The notes: generated by a model not told the origin, from the letters alone. Numbered from the stretch's first letter, positions 26,602 to 38,447 are shown. The stretch: DNA of 64,000 bases from Holophagaceae bacterium (GCA_021286765.1 JAJTBS010000003.1:186001-250000); one strand, 5' to 3'. Program-made: numbers and translations.

Positions 26602-27183
26602 TTACTTGGCGGCCACGTAGGCCTTCAGCCCGTCCGCCGTCGGCTTCATGGCCTTCTGGCCCTTGTGCCAGTTGGCGGGGCAGACTTCGCCGTGCTCTTC
26701 GCTGAAGTCCACGGCGTCCAGGAGGCGCAGGACTTCCTCCACGCTGCGGCCCAGGTCGTTGTGGTTCACGGTGATGTGCTTCAACTCGCCCTTGGTGTTG
26801 ATGATGAAGAGGCCGCGCAGGGTGATGCCGATGGGCAGCAGGACGTTGTAGTCCTGGGCGATGGTCTTGTTCAGGTCGGAGACCAGGGGGAAGGTCACGC
26901 CCTGGATGCCGCCGTCCTTGCGGGGGGTGTTGGCCCAGGCGAGGTGGCTGAAATGGGAGTCGACGCTGACACCAATGACCTGGGTGTTGCGGGCCTCGAA
27001 CTCCTTGATGGCATCGGAGAACGCCAGGATCTCGGTGGGGCAGACGAAGGTGAAATCAAGGGGGTAGAAGAACAGGACAACCTTCTTGCCCTTGTAGTCG
27101 GACAGGGAGATCTCCTTGAACTCGCCGTTGACGAGCGCCTTCGCTTTGAAATCGGGAGCGGGCTGGGTGACGAATGCGGCCAT
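26602..27183 (-). CDS. Typical 2-Cys peroxiredoxin (AhpC/Prx1 type)
   Basis: A 193-residue thiol peroxidase that reduces H2O2 and organic peroxides. The peroxidatic Cys48 lies in DFTFVCPTE and the resolving Cys168 in EVCPANW, both intact. The catalytic Thr and Arg environment ([10 protein letters not shown] and later [10 protein letters not shown]) is conserved. The start at 27183 follows an AGGAGG sequence; the longer upstream frame is not supported. It stands alone between a terminator and the divergent arginine deiminase gene. No ahpF or thioredoxin gene is adjacent, so its reductant is encoded elsewhere. Confidence 0.95.
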   Translation of the reverse strand: MAAFVTQPAPDFKAKALVNGEFKEISLSDYKGKKVVLFFYPLDFTFVCPTEILAFSDAIKEFEARNTQVIGVSVDSHFSHLAWANTPRKDGGIQGVTFPLVSDLNKTIAQDYNVLLPIGITLRGLFIINTKGELKHITVNHNDLGRSVEEVLRLLDAVDFSEEHGEVCPANWHKGQKAMKPTADGLKAYVAAK

Positions 27184-27267
27184 TGGTGCCTCCTGAGCGG
27201 GGACGTGCCCCTTGGGTTCGATGGGAATATTCAGGCTACGGCGGGGTTCCCGGGCGTTCAAGAAAAA

Positions 27268-27286
27268 TATCCGACCAATTCGGTAA
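27268..27286. promoter_or_regulatory. Imperfect palindrome upstream of peroxiredoxin, possible regulator site
   Basis: TATCCGA-CCAAT-TCGGTAA forms an interrupted palindrome with CCGA/TCGG arms, inside an AT-rich stretch between the divergent peroxiredoxin and arginine deiminase genes. The CCGA arms vaguely resemble Rrf2/IscR-type sites. No regulator gene is nearby and the assignment is weak. Confidence 0.25.
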
Positions 27287-27374
27287 AGAATATGGAACCC
27301 GAGGGTCAACTGAGGTTTCCAGGCTCAGTGGGGACGCGGTTCTCGTGGTAATCTGCACAGTTACCAGGACCCCC

Positions 27375-28676
27375 ATGCAGCCCATCCAGCTCTCCGTTTT
27401 TTCCGAAACCGCCCGGCTCCGGCAGGTGGTGGTTCACAAGCCCGGCTCCGAGGTGGACCTGATGGTGCCGGGGATGATGGAGAAGCTCCTCTTCGACGAC
27501 ATCCTCCACGGCGACCTGGCCCGGTACGAGCATGGACAGTTCCGCCAGGTGCTGGGCAAGGTGGCCGACGAGGTGCTGGACATCCAGGATCTCTTCACGG
27601 ATGCGCTCCAGAACGAGGGCATCAAGCTGGGCTTCATCGAGGACCTGCGCCGCCTGGTGGGGCTGCCCGATGACACCTGCAACCTGCTGCGCGACATGGG
27701 CCCGGCGGACGTGGCCCGCAGCGTCATTGGCGGCCTGCCCTGGGACGACATGTCCGGCCACACCCGGTGGGAGGAGGAGTTCGACTACCGGGTGCGCCCC
27801 ATTCCCAACCTGCTGTTCATGCGGGACCCGGCTTCGGTCATCGGCGACGGCTACAGCGTGAACTCCATGGCCACCTGGGCCCGGGAGCGCGAGCCGCTCA
27901 TCCTCAGCTATGTCTTCCGCCACCACCCCCGCCTGAAGCACCACACGGACCAGGACAAGTGGTTCGACCAGGTCACGCCCCTGGTGCGCGGTGACATCAA
28001 GGCCCCGGTGAGTCTCGAGGGCGGGGACATCCTGGTGCTCAGTCCCAAGGTGCTGGCCGTGGGCTGCAGCGAGCGCACCCAGGCCGATGCCATCCACCTG
28101 CTGGCCGAGAGCCTCCGGGCCCATCGGGCGGAAGACGAGACCAGCTTCGATCACCTGCTCATGGTGCTCATGCCCCACAAGCGCAGCGCCATGCACTTGG
28201 ACACCATCTTCACCCGCATCAGCGAGGACGAGTGCCTGGTATTCCCGCCCTACTTCCGGGAGGGCAGCCGGGAGCTGCTGAACGTGACCAGCATCGACCT
28301 GCGCCATCCGGAGCTGCGCATGAGCACCCAGCCCAGCCTGCTCAAGGCGCTGAAGGGCCTCGGCATCGACCTGAGGCCCATCCACTGCGGCGGGGATGAT
28401 CCCATCATGCAGCAGCGGGAGCAGTGGACCGACGGCGCCAATGCCTTCTGCCTGGCCCCCGGTGTCATCACCAGCTATGGACGGAACGTCGCCACGGCGG
28501 CGGCCCTGGACCAGGCGGGCTACCGGGTGATGACCGCCCGGGAGGTGCTGACCGACCCCGCCTTGAACCTGCTGGACGGGGGCAAGTACCTGATCCAGGT
28601 CCAGGCCGGCGAGCTGAGCCGGGCCCGGGGGGGGCCGCGCTGCATGACCATGCCCCTGGCCCGCGATCGGGCCTGA
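27375..28676 (+). CDS. arcA: Arginine deiminase
   Basis: A 433-residue amidinotransferase-fold enzyme that hydrolyses L-arginine to citrulline and ammonia. Family motifs are clear: the substrate Asp loop in LLFMRDPAS, EGGDILVLS, the catalytic MHLDTIFTR His-x-Asp, HCGGDD, and the nucleophile Cys423 in GPRCMTMPL. The ATG at 27375 fits the family start (VFSETARLRQVVVHKPG). No ornithine carbamoyltransferase, carbamate kinase or antiporter gene is adjacent, so this is not a full arc operon in the window. It may serve arginine catabolism or acid tolerance. Hairpins downstream end near 28,795. Confidence 0.92.
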   Translation: MQPIQLSVFSETARLRQVVVHKPGSEVDLMVPGMMEKLLFDDILHGDLARYEHGQFRQVLGKVADEVLDIQDLFTDALQNEGIKLGFIEDLRRLVGLPDDTCNLLRDMGPADVARSVIGGLPWDDMSGHTRWEEEFDYRVRPIPNLLFMRDPASVIGDGYSVNSMATWAREREPLILSYVFRHHPRLKHHTDQDKWFDQVTPLVRGDIKAPVSLEGGDILVLSPKVLAVGCSERTQADAIHLLAESLRAHRAEDETSFDHLLMVLMPHKRSAMHLDTIFTRISEDECLVFPPYFREGSRELLNVTSIDLRHPELRMSTQPSLLKALKGLGIDLRPIHCGGDDPIMQQREQWTDGANAFCLAPGVITSYGRNVATAAALDQAGYRVMTAREVLTDPALNLLDGGKYLIQVQAGELSRARGGPRCMTMPLARDRA

Positions 28677-28719
28677 ACCGGCGCCATCCCACCCAGGCTT
28701 GATTACAACTATTGAAATG

Positions 28720-28795
28720 GCTTAGCAATGAATCTTGAATCTGGTTGCTGCTAAGCTTCATCCTCGCGCCTCGTCCCCGAGGCGCCCCTTTTTTT
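28720..28795 (+). promoter_or_regulatory. Two-hairpin leader ending at the start codon of the LpxL-like gene
   Basis: A first inverted repeat pairs GCTTAGCA (28720-28727) with TGCTAAGC (28749-28756). A second, terminator-like hairpin pairs GCGCCTC (28766-28772) with GAGGCGC (28779-28785), followed by seven T (28789-28795). The next base begins the ATG. The GAGG of the 3-prime arm is the only SD-like sequence. This may simply be the arcA terminator, or an attenuator or SD-sequestering leader for the acyltransferase. Confidence 0.45.
28766..28795 (+). terminator. Rho-independent terminator between arcA and the LpxL-like gene
   Basis: A perfect 7-base stem with a GTCCCC loop is followed after CCC by TTTTTTT. 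It lies 90 bases after the arcA stop and directly abuts the downstream ATG, which is unusual spacing. Confidence 0.75.
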
Positions 28796-29773
28796 ATGGC
28801 CGAGCTGACCCCCACCCCCACCCCCACCCTCCGGCACCGCCTGGAGTACGGCGTCTTCCGCTTGCTGGATGGCGTCCTGGGCCGGCTGCCCTGGGCCACG
28901 GTCCAGGCCCTGGGTGAGGCCGCGGGCGAACTCTTCTACCTGGTGGATCCCCGGCATCGGCGCATCGTGCGGGAGAACCTGCGCTTCGCGGAACTCGGCC
29001 TGACGGAGACCGAAACCCGGGCCATGGCCAAGGCCTGCTTCCGGCACTTCGGCGCGCTGTTCATCAGCCTGCTCCGCCTGCGCCATGCCACCCCCGAAGA
29101 GCTGGACCGCTGGATCAAGGTCGAGGGCCTGGAGCATTTCGATGCCGCCCAGGCCACCGGCAAGGGCTTCATCCAGCTCACGGGCCACTACGGCAACTGG
29201 GAGGCGGTGGCCCTGGCCCAGAGCCGCCACGGCCGCACCATCGATGCCATCGGCCGGGAGCTGGACAACCCGCTGCTGGAGCCCATCTCCCTGGGCTTCC
29301 GCACCCGCTTCGGCAACCGGGTGATCCTCAAGGATGGGGCCATGCGGGAGACGCTCCGTTCCCTCAAGGCCGGGCGCGGCGTGGGCTTCCTGCTGGACCA
29401 GGACGCCCTGACCATGGGCGTGTGGGTGCGGTTCCTGGGCCAGTGGGCCTCCACCTTCGCCACCGCCGGGAGCCTCGCGGCCCGCTACGGCCTGCCCGTG
29501 CTGCCGGTTTTCAGCTGGCCCAACGAGGATGGCACCACGACGGTGCGTTTCGAGGCGCCCTTCGAGGTGCCCGTCACCGGCGATGCGGCGCGTGATGCCT
29601 GGGTGGCCACCCAGCTCATGACGGCGCGCATCGAGGGCCAGATCCGGAAGGACCCCCGCTGGTGGTTCTGGATGCACCGCCGCTTCAAGACCCGGCCCGG
29701 GGAGGGCGATCCCCTTCCGGCTGCGCTTCCCCCCCCGGAGTGGGTAGAATCGATCCCAACCTCTCTTGTCTGA
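28796..29773 (+). CDS. LpxL/HtrB-like lysophospholipid acyltransferase
   Basis: A 325-residue member of the lipid A secondary acyltransferase family, which adds acyl chains to Kdo2-lipid IVA precursors at the inner membrane. The HX4E catalytic motif is His131-xxxx-Glu136 in TGHYGNWEAV. A later GVGFLLDQDA and the terminal WWFWMHRRFKTRP motif are also typical. The N-terminus has a TPTPTP stretch. The ATG at 28796 sits immediately after the T-run of a terminator-like hairpin. An in-frame TTG at 28745 is the only earlier start and would translate the hairpin. Members in this clade may act on lipids other than lipid A. Confidence 0.85.
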   Translation: MAELTPTPTPTLRHRLEYGVFRLLDGVLGRLPWATVQALGEAAGELFYLVDPRHRRIVRENLRFAELGLTETETRAMAKACFRHFGALFISLLRLRHATPEELDRWIKVEGLEHFDAAQATGKGFIQLTGHYGNWEAVALAQSRHGRTIDAIGRELDNPLLEPISLGFRTRFGNRVILKDGAMRETLRSLKAGRGVGFLLDQDALTMGVWVRFLGQWASTFATAGSLAARYGLPVLPVFSWPNEDGTTTVRFEAPFEVPVTGDAARDAWVATQLMTARIEGQIRKDPRWWFWMHRRFKTRPGEGDPLPAALPPPEWVESIPTSLV

Positions 29774-29774
29774 C

Positions 29775-29799
29775 CGGGCCGAATGGCCCGCCTTTTTTT
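29775..29799 (+). terminator. Rho-independent terminator after the LpxL-like gene
   Basis: CGGGCC pairs with GGCCCG around GAAT, followed by CC and seven T. It begins one base after the acyltransferase stop and ends about 25 bases before the greA start. Confidence 0.85.
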
Positions 29800-29823
29800 G
29801 ACCCTTCTTTCCCGGAAATCCCC

Positions 29824-30294
29824 ATGCCCAAGCACGTGCTCGCCAAGCTCGAGAAGGAACTCAAGGACATCAAGCAGGCCCTGCTCGTGGACATCCCCCA
29901 GGAGATCGCCCGGGCGGCCGGTCAGGGTGACCTTTCCGAGAACGCCGAGTACGAGCAGGCCCTGGCGAAGCGCGACATGTTCCAGAACAAGCTCGTCACC
30001 CTGGAGAAGCGCATCTCCGAAGTGGCGAGCCTGGACATCAGCCGCCTGCCCAAGTCCCGGGCCGCCTACGGGTCCAAAGTCACCATCCTGGACCTGGATT
30101 CCGATGAGGAATTCACCTACACGCTGGTGCTTCCGGAGGAACTGGATGGCCATCCCCAGCATCTCAGCATCAGCTCCCCCATCGGCATGGCGCTGGTGGG
30201 CCAGGAGGAGGGCAACGAGGTCCGCGTCCAGATCCCCGCGGGAGTCCGGCGCTTCGAGATCCTGGAACTGAAGACCATTCACGATGTAGCCTAA
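29824..30294 (+). CDS. greA: Transcription elongation factor GreA
   Basis: A 156-residue Gre factor that rescues backtracked RNA polymerase by stimulating transcript cleavage. The N-terminal coiled coil carries the acidic tip in [12 protein letters not shown]. The C-terminal FKBP-like domain ends with the family pattern [17 protein letters not shown] and IPAG. The ATG at 29824 gives the canonical length. It lies just after a terminator and 25 nt upstream of clpX, with which it may be transcribed. Confidence 0.93.
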   Translation: MPKHVLAKLEKELKDIKQALLVDIPQEIARAAGQGDLSENAEYEQALAKRDMFQNKLVTLEKRISEVASLDISRLPKSRAAYGSKVTILDLDSDEEFTYTLVLPEELDGHPQHLSISSPIGMALVGQEEGNEVRVQIPAGVRRFEILELKTIHDVA

Positions 30295-30319
30295 GCCGTC
30301 CCCAGGAGGGGAGCCTGAA

Positions 30320-31564
30320 ATGAACAAATACAAGCGCGAGCAGAAATGCTCCTTCTGCGGCAAGGAGCCCCACGAGGTGGAGCAGCTCCTCGCGGGACCC
30401 GAGGCTTTCATCTGCAACGAATGCCTGGAGGCCGGCCAGCTGCAGCTGCGCATGAGCCGGCAGGGCAAGCCCCTGGGCAAGCACGAGGCCCGGCTGAGCC
30501 GCCCCAAGGAGATCAAGGCCTTCCTGGATGACTACGTCATCGGCCAGGAAGCCGCCAAGAAGCGCCTGAGCGTGGCGGTCTACAACCACTACAAGCGCAT
30601 CCTCACCCCCCGGAAGGCATTGGGCGCCACGGAAGTCGAGCTCTCCAAGAGCAACATCCTGCTGCTGGGCCCCACGGGCACCGGCAAGACCCTGCTGGCC
30701 CAGACGCTGGCCCGCTTCCTGGACGTGCCCCTGGCGATGGCCGACGCCACCACGCTCACCGAGGCCGGCTATGTGGGCGAGGACGTGGAGAACATCCTCA
30801 CCAAGCTGCTGCAGGCCGCCAACTACGACGTGGAGCGCGCCCAGCGCGGCATCGTCTTCATCGACGAGATCGACAAGGTGGGCCGCAAGAGCGAGAACCC
30901 CAGCATCACCCGCGATGTCAGCGGCGAGGGAGTGCAGCAGGCCCTGCTGAAACTGGTGGAAGGCACCGTCGCCAACGTGCCCCCCCAGGGTGGCCGCAAG
31001 CACCCGCACCAGGAGTTCATCCAGCTGGACACCAGCAACATCCTGTTCATCTGCGGCGGCGCCTTCGTGGGCATCGAGGACATCATCAAGCAGCGCATCC
31101 GCGCCAAGGCCGTGGGCTTCGGCTCCACGCCCTCCTCCAAGGAGGACAAGGAGAACCTGCTGCGCCTCGTGGAGCCCGAGGACATCATCAAGTTCGGCCT
31201 CATCCCCGAGCTGGTGGGCCGCCTGCCCGTGGTGGCGGGCCTTTCGCCCCTGGACCGCGAGGCGCTGGTGGCCATCCTCACCCAGCCGAAGAACGCCATC
31301 ACCAAGCAGTTCGTGAAGCTCTTCGACATGGACGACGTGGACCTGAGCTTCGAGGATGGCGCCATCGACGCCATCGCCGAGCAGGCCCTCACCCGCAAGC
31401 TGGGCGCCCGCGGACTGCGCAGCCTGGTGGAGCAGATCCTGCTGGAGCCCATGTACGAGCTTCCCTCGGACAAGCGCACCACCCGCGAAACCCTGCGGAT
31501 CACCCGGCAGAAGGTCGAAGAGGTGATGGGCATCCCCTCCCAGCCCATCTCCGCCGCAGGCTGA
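30320..31564 (+). CDS. clpX: ATP-dependent Clp protease ATP-binding subunit ClpX
   Basis: A 414-residue AAA+ unfoldase. The N-terminal zinc-binding domain has Cys10, Cys13, Cys32 and Cys35. Walker A is GPTGTGKT (117-124), Walker B is [11 protein letters not shown], and the sensor and pore regions are recognisable. ClpX unfolds tagged substrates and passes them to ClpP. A strong [10 protein letters not shown] precedes the start. It sits between greA and lon. The usual neighbours clpP and tig are not here, so ClpP is encoded elsewhere. Confidence 0.97.
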   Translation: MNKYKREQKCSFCGKEPHEVEQLLAGPEAFICNECLEAGQLQLRMSRQGKPLGKHEARLSRPKEIKAFLDDYVIGQEAAKKRLSVAVYNHYKRILTPRKALGATEVELSKSNILLLGPTGTGKTLLAQTLARFLDVPLAMADATTLTEAGYVGEDVENILTKLLQAANYDVERAQRGIVFIDEIDKVGRKSENPSITRDVSGEGVQQALLKLVEGTVANVPPQGGRKHPHQEFIQLDTSNILFICGGAFVGIEDIIKQRIRAKAVGFGSTPSSKEDKENLLRLVEPEDIIKFGLIPELVGRLPVVAGLSPLDREALVAILTQPKNAITKQFVKLFDMDDVDLSFEDGAIDAIAEQALTRKLGARGLRSLVEQILLEPMYELPSDKRTTRETLRITRQKVEEVMGIPSQPISAAG

Positions 31565-31576
31565 ATCGAGGCTTCC

Positions 31577-33997
<2,421 letters not shown>

Positions 33998-34178
33998 GCC
34001 GGCCGGAGTCGAGGGTGTGATGGAGGCGCTTCTTGGTGCGGCGCTGAGGGCCGCGCCAAGTCCTCACTGCCTGGCGCCGACTCGTTCCGGCGGATGGGCA
34101 AATGGCCGCAGCAAGGCCACTACGGGGATCGGCCCCCCAGGCTCCAGACTCATGCCCTCCCCCTGCTACCCTGATCCC

Positions 34179-34379
34179 ATGCGCTTTCTCTCCAGCCACG
34201 TCCTCCACTTCCTGATCATGGGCCTGGGCATCTCCCTGGTGCTGGGGCTGCTGCATCCGACCACCCGGCCGGAACGCACGCGGGCGTCCATCCTGAAGCA
34301 CGTGGCGGGGCTCATCGGCATCGGCCTGGCCCTGGCCTGGGTGATGTACCTCCTGCCCCGGCATCCGGTCCGCTTTTAG
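34179..34379 (+). CDS. Small two-helix membrane protein
   Basis: A 66-residue protein with two hydrophobic helices (VLHFLIMGLGISLVLGLL and HVAGLIGIGLALAWVMYLL) joined by a basic loop TTRPERTRAS. I do not recognise a named family. The longer frame upstream of 34179 lacks support, and the 180 bases after lon seem non-coding. It lies 9 nt before the YihY/BrkB gene and may be co-transcribed with it. Confidence 0.6.
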   Translation: MRFLSSHVLHFLIMGLGISLVLGLLHPTTRPERTRASILKHVAGLIGIGLALAWVMYLLPRHPVRF

Positions 34380-34388
34380 GGGGAGGCC

Positions 34389-35348
34389 GTGGTTGAGAAG
34401 GTCCTGGGCCTCTGGGCCTCCTTCGAGACGGGCTGGCAGCGGGTCTGGCGCCTCGCGGTGGACCTGTGGCACGAGGTCGCCCGGGCGGTGCCTGTGGTGG
34501 GCCGGGTGGGCAACTTCACCTTCGAGGTGATCGGCAAGTACCACAAGGACGACTGCCTGAGCTACGCCGCGGGGCTCAGCTTCTGGCTCATCGTCAGCCT
34601 GGTGCCCCTGTCCACCCTGCTGTTCAAGCTGCTGGGCGCCATCCTGGGCAGCCGCGCCTACGGGCCCGCCACCATGAAGACCCTGCAGGAGATCGTGCCC
34701 TTCCTCCCCAAGGAGTTCGTCTACGACGCGGTGGCCAACAGCCAGAAGATCGGTGGCATGGGCCTCTCCTGGATCGTGCTGCTCTTCGGCAGCTACTGGG
34801 GCATCAGCCAGCTGGACACCAGCCTGGCCCACGTGTTCGGTCTGCGCATCAAGAAGCACCGGCAGACCCGCAAGAACCACCTGCTGCGCCAGGTGATCTT
34901 CCTGGTGGGCGGCCTGCTGGCCACGGTCTTCTTCCTGGCGGTGCTGCTGGGCGGCGCCCTGCGCAGGATCTTCCCCGCCCGGCAGACGGACTTCCTGCCC
35001 TACCTCGGCCCCCTGATCGGCCTGGTGGTGATGACCCTGGTGCTGCAGCACCTCCCCCGCCTGCATGTGAAGTTCCGCCACGCCTTCCTGGGCGCGGGCA
35101 TCTCCACCGCGCTCTGGTGGCTTGCCAAGTGGGGCTTCGGCATCTACCTGAAGCACACCCTCACCTGGGGCATCATGTACGGCTCCCTGCTGGGCATCGT
35201 GGCGGGCCTCACCTTCCTCTACTACAGCTGCGCCATCCTGCTGCTGGGCGCCGAGATCACCGCCGCCTTCTACCGCCACGAGACCGGTGCGACCACCGTG
35301 CCCTCCTGGCTGAAGATGAAGGCGGGGGAGCCGGTGAAGCCCTCCTGA
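34389..35348 (+). CDS. YihY/BrkB family inner-membrane protein
   Basis: A 319-residue polytopic membrane protein with about six hydrophobic helices and the family signatures DDCLSYAAGLSFWLIVSLVPL near the N-terminus and YGSLLGIVAGLTFLYYSCAILLLGAEI near the end (motifs given in part). The start is GTG at 34389 after GGGAGG. Earlier members were misnamed ribonuclease BN; a transport role is suspected but unproven. It converges with the NtrC-family regulator, 9 nt between stops. Confidence 0.88.
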   Translation: MVEKVLGLWASFETGWQRVWRLAVDLWHEVARAVPVVGRVGNFTFEVIGKYHKDDCLSYAAGLSFWLIVSLVPLSTLLFKLLGAILGSRAYGPATMKTLQEIVPFLPKEFVYDAVANSQKIGGMGLSWIVLLFGSYWGISQLDTSLAHVFGLRIKKHRQTRKNHLLRQVIFLVGGLLATVFFLAVLLGGALRRIFPARQTDFLPYLGPLIGLVVMTLVLQHLPRLHVKFRHAFLGAGISTALWWLAKWGFGIYLKHTLTWGIMYGSLLGIVAGLTFLYYSCAILLLGAEITAAFYRHETGATTVPSWLKMKAGEPVKPS

Positions 35349-35357
35349 GGCAGGACC

Positions 35358-36875
35358 TCAATCGTCGTCGCGTCCGCGCTGGCTCGCCGGAATCACGTAG
35401 CCGTCGGCCTTGTACTCGTTGATCTTGTTGCGCACGGTGCGCAGGGCAATGTCGAGCTGTTCGGCGCAGTGGGTGCGGTTGCCCTTGAGGGCGCTAAGGG
35501 TGGAGAGCAGCCAGAAGCGTTCGAGCTCGGGCAGGCTCAGCCCCAGGGGCAGCACCACGGGCGTGCCCATGGGCACACCCACCAGGGGCTTGAGGGGATC
35601 GGCCACCACGGCGCCGGCGGGGGCGGCCACTTCGCGGCGGGCGGCGGCGGGCGCCGCGGGGGGTGTCCAGGCCTCGATCACAGGGCTTTCCGGCGGATCC
35701 TCGGGCAGCCCCTCGAAGGCCTCGGAGGGCAGCAGCCAGCGGAGGTCCTGCTGGCTGAGGCGGCGACCCTGGCTCAGCACCACGCAGCGCTGGATGACGT
35801 TCTCCAGCTCGCGGATGTTGCCGGCCCAGGGGTGGCGGGCCAGGGCGGCGAAGAAGCTGGGCACCAGCTCCGGCACGGGCCGGTCGTTCTCGCGGGCGTA
35901 GCGCTCGGCGAAGTGCGAGGCCAGCAGGCCCAGGTCGCCCGGCCGGTCGCGCAGGGGCGGCAGGTCCAGGGGGATGACGTTCAGCCGGTAGTAGAGATCC
36001 TCGCGGAAGCGCCCGGCCTTCACCTCGGCCTGGAGGTCGCGGTTGGTGAGGGCGATGAGGCGCACGTCAACCGGAATGGGACGGTTCCCGCCCAGGCGGT
36101 CCACCGTGCGTTCCTGCAGCACGCGCAGCAGCTTGCCCTGGAGGCCCAGGGGCAGTTCGCCCACCTCGTCCAGCACCAGGGTGCCGCCGTCGGCCTGCTC
36201 GAAGCGGCCCTGCTTCATGCTCGTGGCGCCGGTGAAGGCGCCCTTCTCGTAGCCGAACAGCTCGGACTCCAGCAGGTTCTCGGGGATGGCGGCGCAGTTG
36301 ATGGCCACGAAGGCGCCGCTGCGGCGGGGGCTGGAGCCGTGGATGAGCTTGGCAAGCAGTTCCTTGCCGGTGCCGCTCTCGGCCTGGATGAGGATGGTGG
36401 CGCGGCTGTCGGCGGCGCGGCGGGCCAGGGCCAGGGTCTCGCCCAGGGCCGGATCCTGGGTGAGGATCACGGGGGCCTCGGCGGCCTCCTCGGCCTTGAG
36501 GTGGCCCTCGGACTTCAGCGCCTTGTGCAGGGCGCCGGTGAGCTCCTCGGGGCTGAAGGGCTTGGAGAGGAAGTCGAAGGCGCCCAGGCGCATGGCCTCG
36601 CGGGCGGACTCCAGGCTGCCGAAGGCGGTGATGAGCAGCACGGGCAGGCCGGGATCCACGGCCTTCAGGCGGGCCGTGAGCTGCAGGCCGTCCATGCCGG
36701 GCATGCGCAGGTCGGTGACCACGGCATCGTAGGCGCCGGGCCGCACCATGCGCAGGGCCTCCTCGCCACCGCGGGCCTGCTCGGCGAAGAACCCCGAGCG
36801 CTTGAGGCTCATGGCCATGCCATCCCGCATCCCGGGATCGTCGTCCACCACCAGCACCCGAAGGGGAGTCGCCAT
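35358..36875 (-). CDS. NtrC-family sigma-54-dependent response regulator
   Basis: A 505-residue response regulator. The receiver (residues 5-120) has the acidic trio Asp11-Asp13 and phosphoacceptor Asp55 in [12 protein letters not shown]. The sigma-54 activator AAA+ domain has Walker A AESGTGKE, an intact GAFTGA loop that contacts sigma-54, and Walker [13 protein letters not shown]. The C-terminal Fis-type HTH is [20 protein letters not shown]. It would activate sigma-54 promoters when phosphorylated. No histidine kinase gene is adjacent; the upstream gene is a reduced Fis-type protein on the same strand. Target genes cannot be told from the window. Confidence 0.92.
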   Translation of the reverse strand: MATPLRVLVVDDDPGMRDGMAMSLKRSGFFAEQARGGEEALRMVRPGAYDAVVTDLRMPGMDGLQLTARLKAVDPGLPVLLITAFGSLESAREAMRLGAFDFLSKPFSPEELTGALHKALKSEGHLKAEEAAEAPVILTQDPALGETLALARRAADSRATILIQAESGTGKELLAKLIHGSSPRRSGAFVAINCAAIPENLLESELFGYEKGAFTGATSMKQGRFEQADGGTLVLDEVGELPLGLQGKLLRVLQERTVDRLGGNRPIPVDVRLIALTNRDLQAEVKAGRFREDLYYRLNVIPLDLPPLRDRPGDLGLLASHFAERYARENDRPVPELVPSFFAALARHPWAGNIRELENVIQRCVVLSQGRRLSQQDLRWLLPSEAFEGLPEDPPESPVIEAWTPPAAPAAARREVAAPAGAVVADPLKPLVGVPMGTPVVLPLGLSLPELERFWLLSTLSALKGNRTHCAEQLDIALRTVRNKINEYKADGYVIPASQRGRDDD

Positions 36876-36913
36876 ATCTGAACATCCATGCGACCAACGC
36901 GGCCGCTACTCCG

Positions 36914-37630
36914 TTATCGGGTTCCGGGGTCCGGACTGGAGTTTTGTGCCGGGCGGCGTTTCTGGATCCGGCGGGGAAGGTCCCCGGTTCCCTCGTCTCC
37001 GCGCACGGGGTCTCCGTGCCGGCGGATGAGCAGGTAGAGCTGGCGTCGGCTCACGCCCAGGCGCCGGGCGGCCTCCACCCGGTTGCCGTAGGCCCGGCGC
37101 AGGGCCTGATGCAGCAGGTAGCGCTCCAGTGCGTGCAGGTTGGTGGCCAGGTCCTCGGCCTCGAACCGTGGCGGACCGGCCGGTTCCGAAGCCGGCGACT
37201 GCCCCAGCAGCTTCCAGCGCAGCAGTCGGTTCCGCAGTTCCCGCAGGTTCCCGGGGCAGGGCAGTGCGCCCAGGCTGGCGGGGAGATCCCCGTCGAGGCC
37301 CTCCTCCGCCGCCAGCGCCGCCAGCAGGGCCGGGATCGCCTCCGGATGCTCGTCCAGGCCCGGCAGGCGCAGCTCCAGGCAGGGGAGGTGGCCCGGCGCC
37401 GAGCGGGCCGCCACCACGCCCCGGGGTTCCCCGGCCAGCCACTGGACCGCCGCGGCCGTGGACGCGGCCTCATGCACCGGCACGCCGCGTCGCGCTGCCA
37501 GCTCGGCCGCCAACGTGGAGACGCCGGAACCGGCCGGACCGAGAACCCACAGAGCCTCGGGGCGGGCGATCAACTCCTCCAGGTGGGCGCCCCACTGGGC
37601 GAAGCCCGGAAGGAGGGCGAGGGGAAGCAT
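36914..37630 (-). CDS. Degenerate AAA / Fis-type HTH protein
   Basis: A 238-residue protein with an N-terminal P-loop-like motif GPAGSGVST and a C-terminal Fis-type HTH (LHQALRRAYGNRVEAARRLG, then VSRRQLYLLIRRHG). It looks like a sigma-54 activator that has lost the receiver, the GAFTGA loop and most AAA+ catalytic motifs; the segment LPCPGNLRELRNRLLRWKLL corresponds to the helical lid (GNIRELEN in NtrC). It therefore should not open sigma-54 complexes alone, but may bind DNA as a repressor or co-regulator. It lies 38 nt upstream of the NtrC-like gene and 7 nt after the hemolysin III gene, all on the minus strand. Confidence 0.7.
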   Translation of the reverse strand: MLPLALLPGFAQWGAHLEELIARPEALWVLGPAGSGVSTLAAELAARRGVPVHEAASTAAAVQWLAGEPRGVVAARSAPGHLPCLELRLPGLDEHPEAIPALLAALAAEEGLDGDLPASLGALPCPGNLRELRNRLLRWKLLGQSPASEPAGPPRFEAEDLATNLHALERYLLHQALRRAYGNRVEAARRLGVSRRQLYLLIRRHGDPVRGDEGTGDLPRRIQKRRPAQNSSPDPGTR

Positions 37631-37637
37631 CCGTCGC

Positions 37638-38402
37638 CTACTTCCCGGGGAACACGTGGAAGAGCACGGCGAACACGTGGCAGGCGCTGCCGGCCACCAC
37701 GAAGAGGTGCCAGAGGGCGTGGTGGAAGCGCAGCCGCTCCAGGCTATAGATGGCCGCGCCGGCGCTGTAGAAGAAGCCCCCGCTGAAGAGCCAGTAGAGG
37801 CCGTGGGTCGAGAGGGACTTCCCCAGAGGCACGGCGGCGATGATGATGAGCCAGCCCATCAGCAGGTAGATGCCGGTCGAGATCCAGCCCATGCGCTTGG
37901 CGAAGACCGGATCCATGTCCGTATCGCTGGGCACCGCGTGGAGGTGGTCCACGGCGGGCGGGCGGAAGATCTGCTTGGCCAGGCGCGCGTAGAACACGGC
38001 CTTGAAGATGATGCCCACCACCGCCAGGCCCCAGACCAGGCCGAAGAGGGTCCAGCCCCAGCCGGGCCGCGTCCGGCCCAGGGCCGACAGGCAGAAGGGC
38101 GTGTAGGTTCCGGCGATGAGGATGAAGATGGCCGAGTGGTCGAAGACCTTGAAGACGAGCTTCACGCGCGGTCCACGGAAGGCGTGGTAGAGCGTGGACA
38201 TGAGGTAGAGCAGGATCAGGCTGGAGCCGAAGATCGAGGCGCCCACCACATCCCGGGCGGTGCCGTGGATCGCCGCGGTGACCACCATCAGGACCAGGCC
38301 GGCGATGGACAGCGCCACGCCCAGGCCGTGGGTCAGGCTGTTGGCCAGCTCCTCGCCGCGCGTCTGGGAGGTGGATCCGGGGAGAGAAGCCGTGCGGGAC
38401 AT
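37638..38402 (-). CDS. Hemolysin III / PAQR family membrane protein
   Basis: A 254-residue seven-helix membrane protein. Family motifs include ELANSLTHGLG with its conserved His, STLYHAF, the FDHSAIFILIAGTYTPF segment, and a C-terminal HALWHLFVVAGSACHVFAV with the metal-binding His residues. Bacterial members are called hemolysin III, though haemolysis is not their proven role; PAQR-type metal-dependent hydrolase activity has been proposed. The start at 38402 gives the canonical N-terminus. The very long upstream frame is a shadow of gamma-glutamyltransferase on the other strand. Confidence 0.9.
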   Translation of the reverse strand: MSRTASLPGSTSQTRGEELANSLTHGLGVALSIAGLVLMVVTAAIHGTARDVVGASIFGSSLILLYLMSTLYHAFRGPRVKLVFKVFDHSAIFILIAGTYTPFCLSALGRTRPGWGWTLFGLVWGLAVVGIIFKAVFYARLAKQIFRPPAVDHLHAVPSDTDMDPVFAKRMGWISTGIYLLMGWLIIIAAVPLGKSLSTHGLYWLFSGGFFYSAGAAIYSLERLRFHHALWHLFVVAGSACHVFAVLFHVFPGK

Positions 38403-38447
38403 GCCTTTGAGGATGACAGACTCTAGGCATAGGTTCCTGGAGCTTCC

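Noticed and set aside
34017..34178. Upstream extension of the small membrane protein
   Set aside because: The sequence is Pro/Arg-rich without domain or SD, and the ATG at 34179 begins directly before the first hydrophobic helix.
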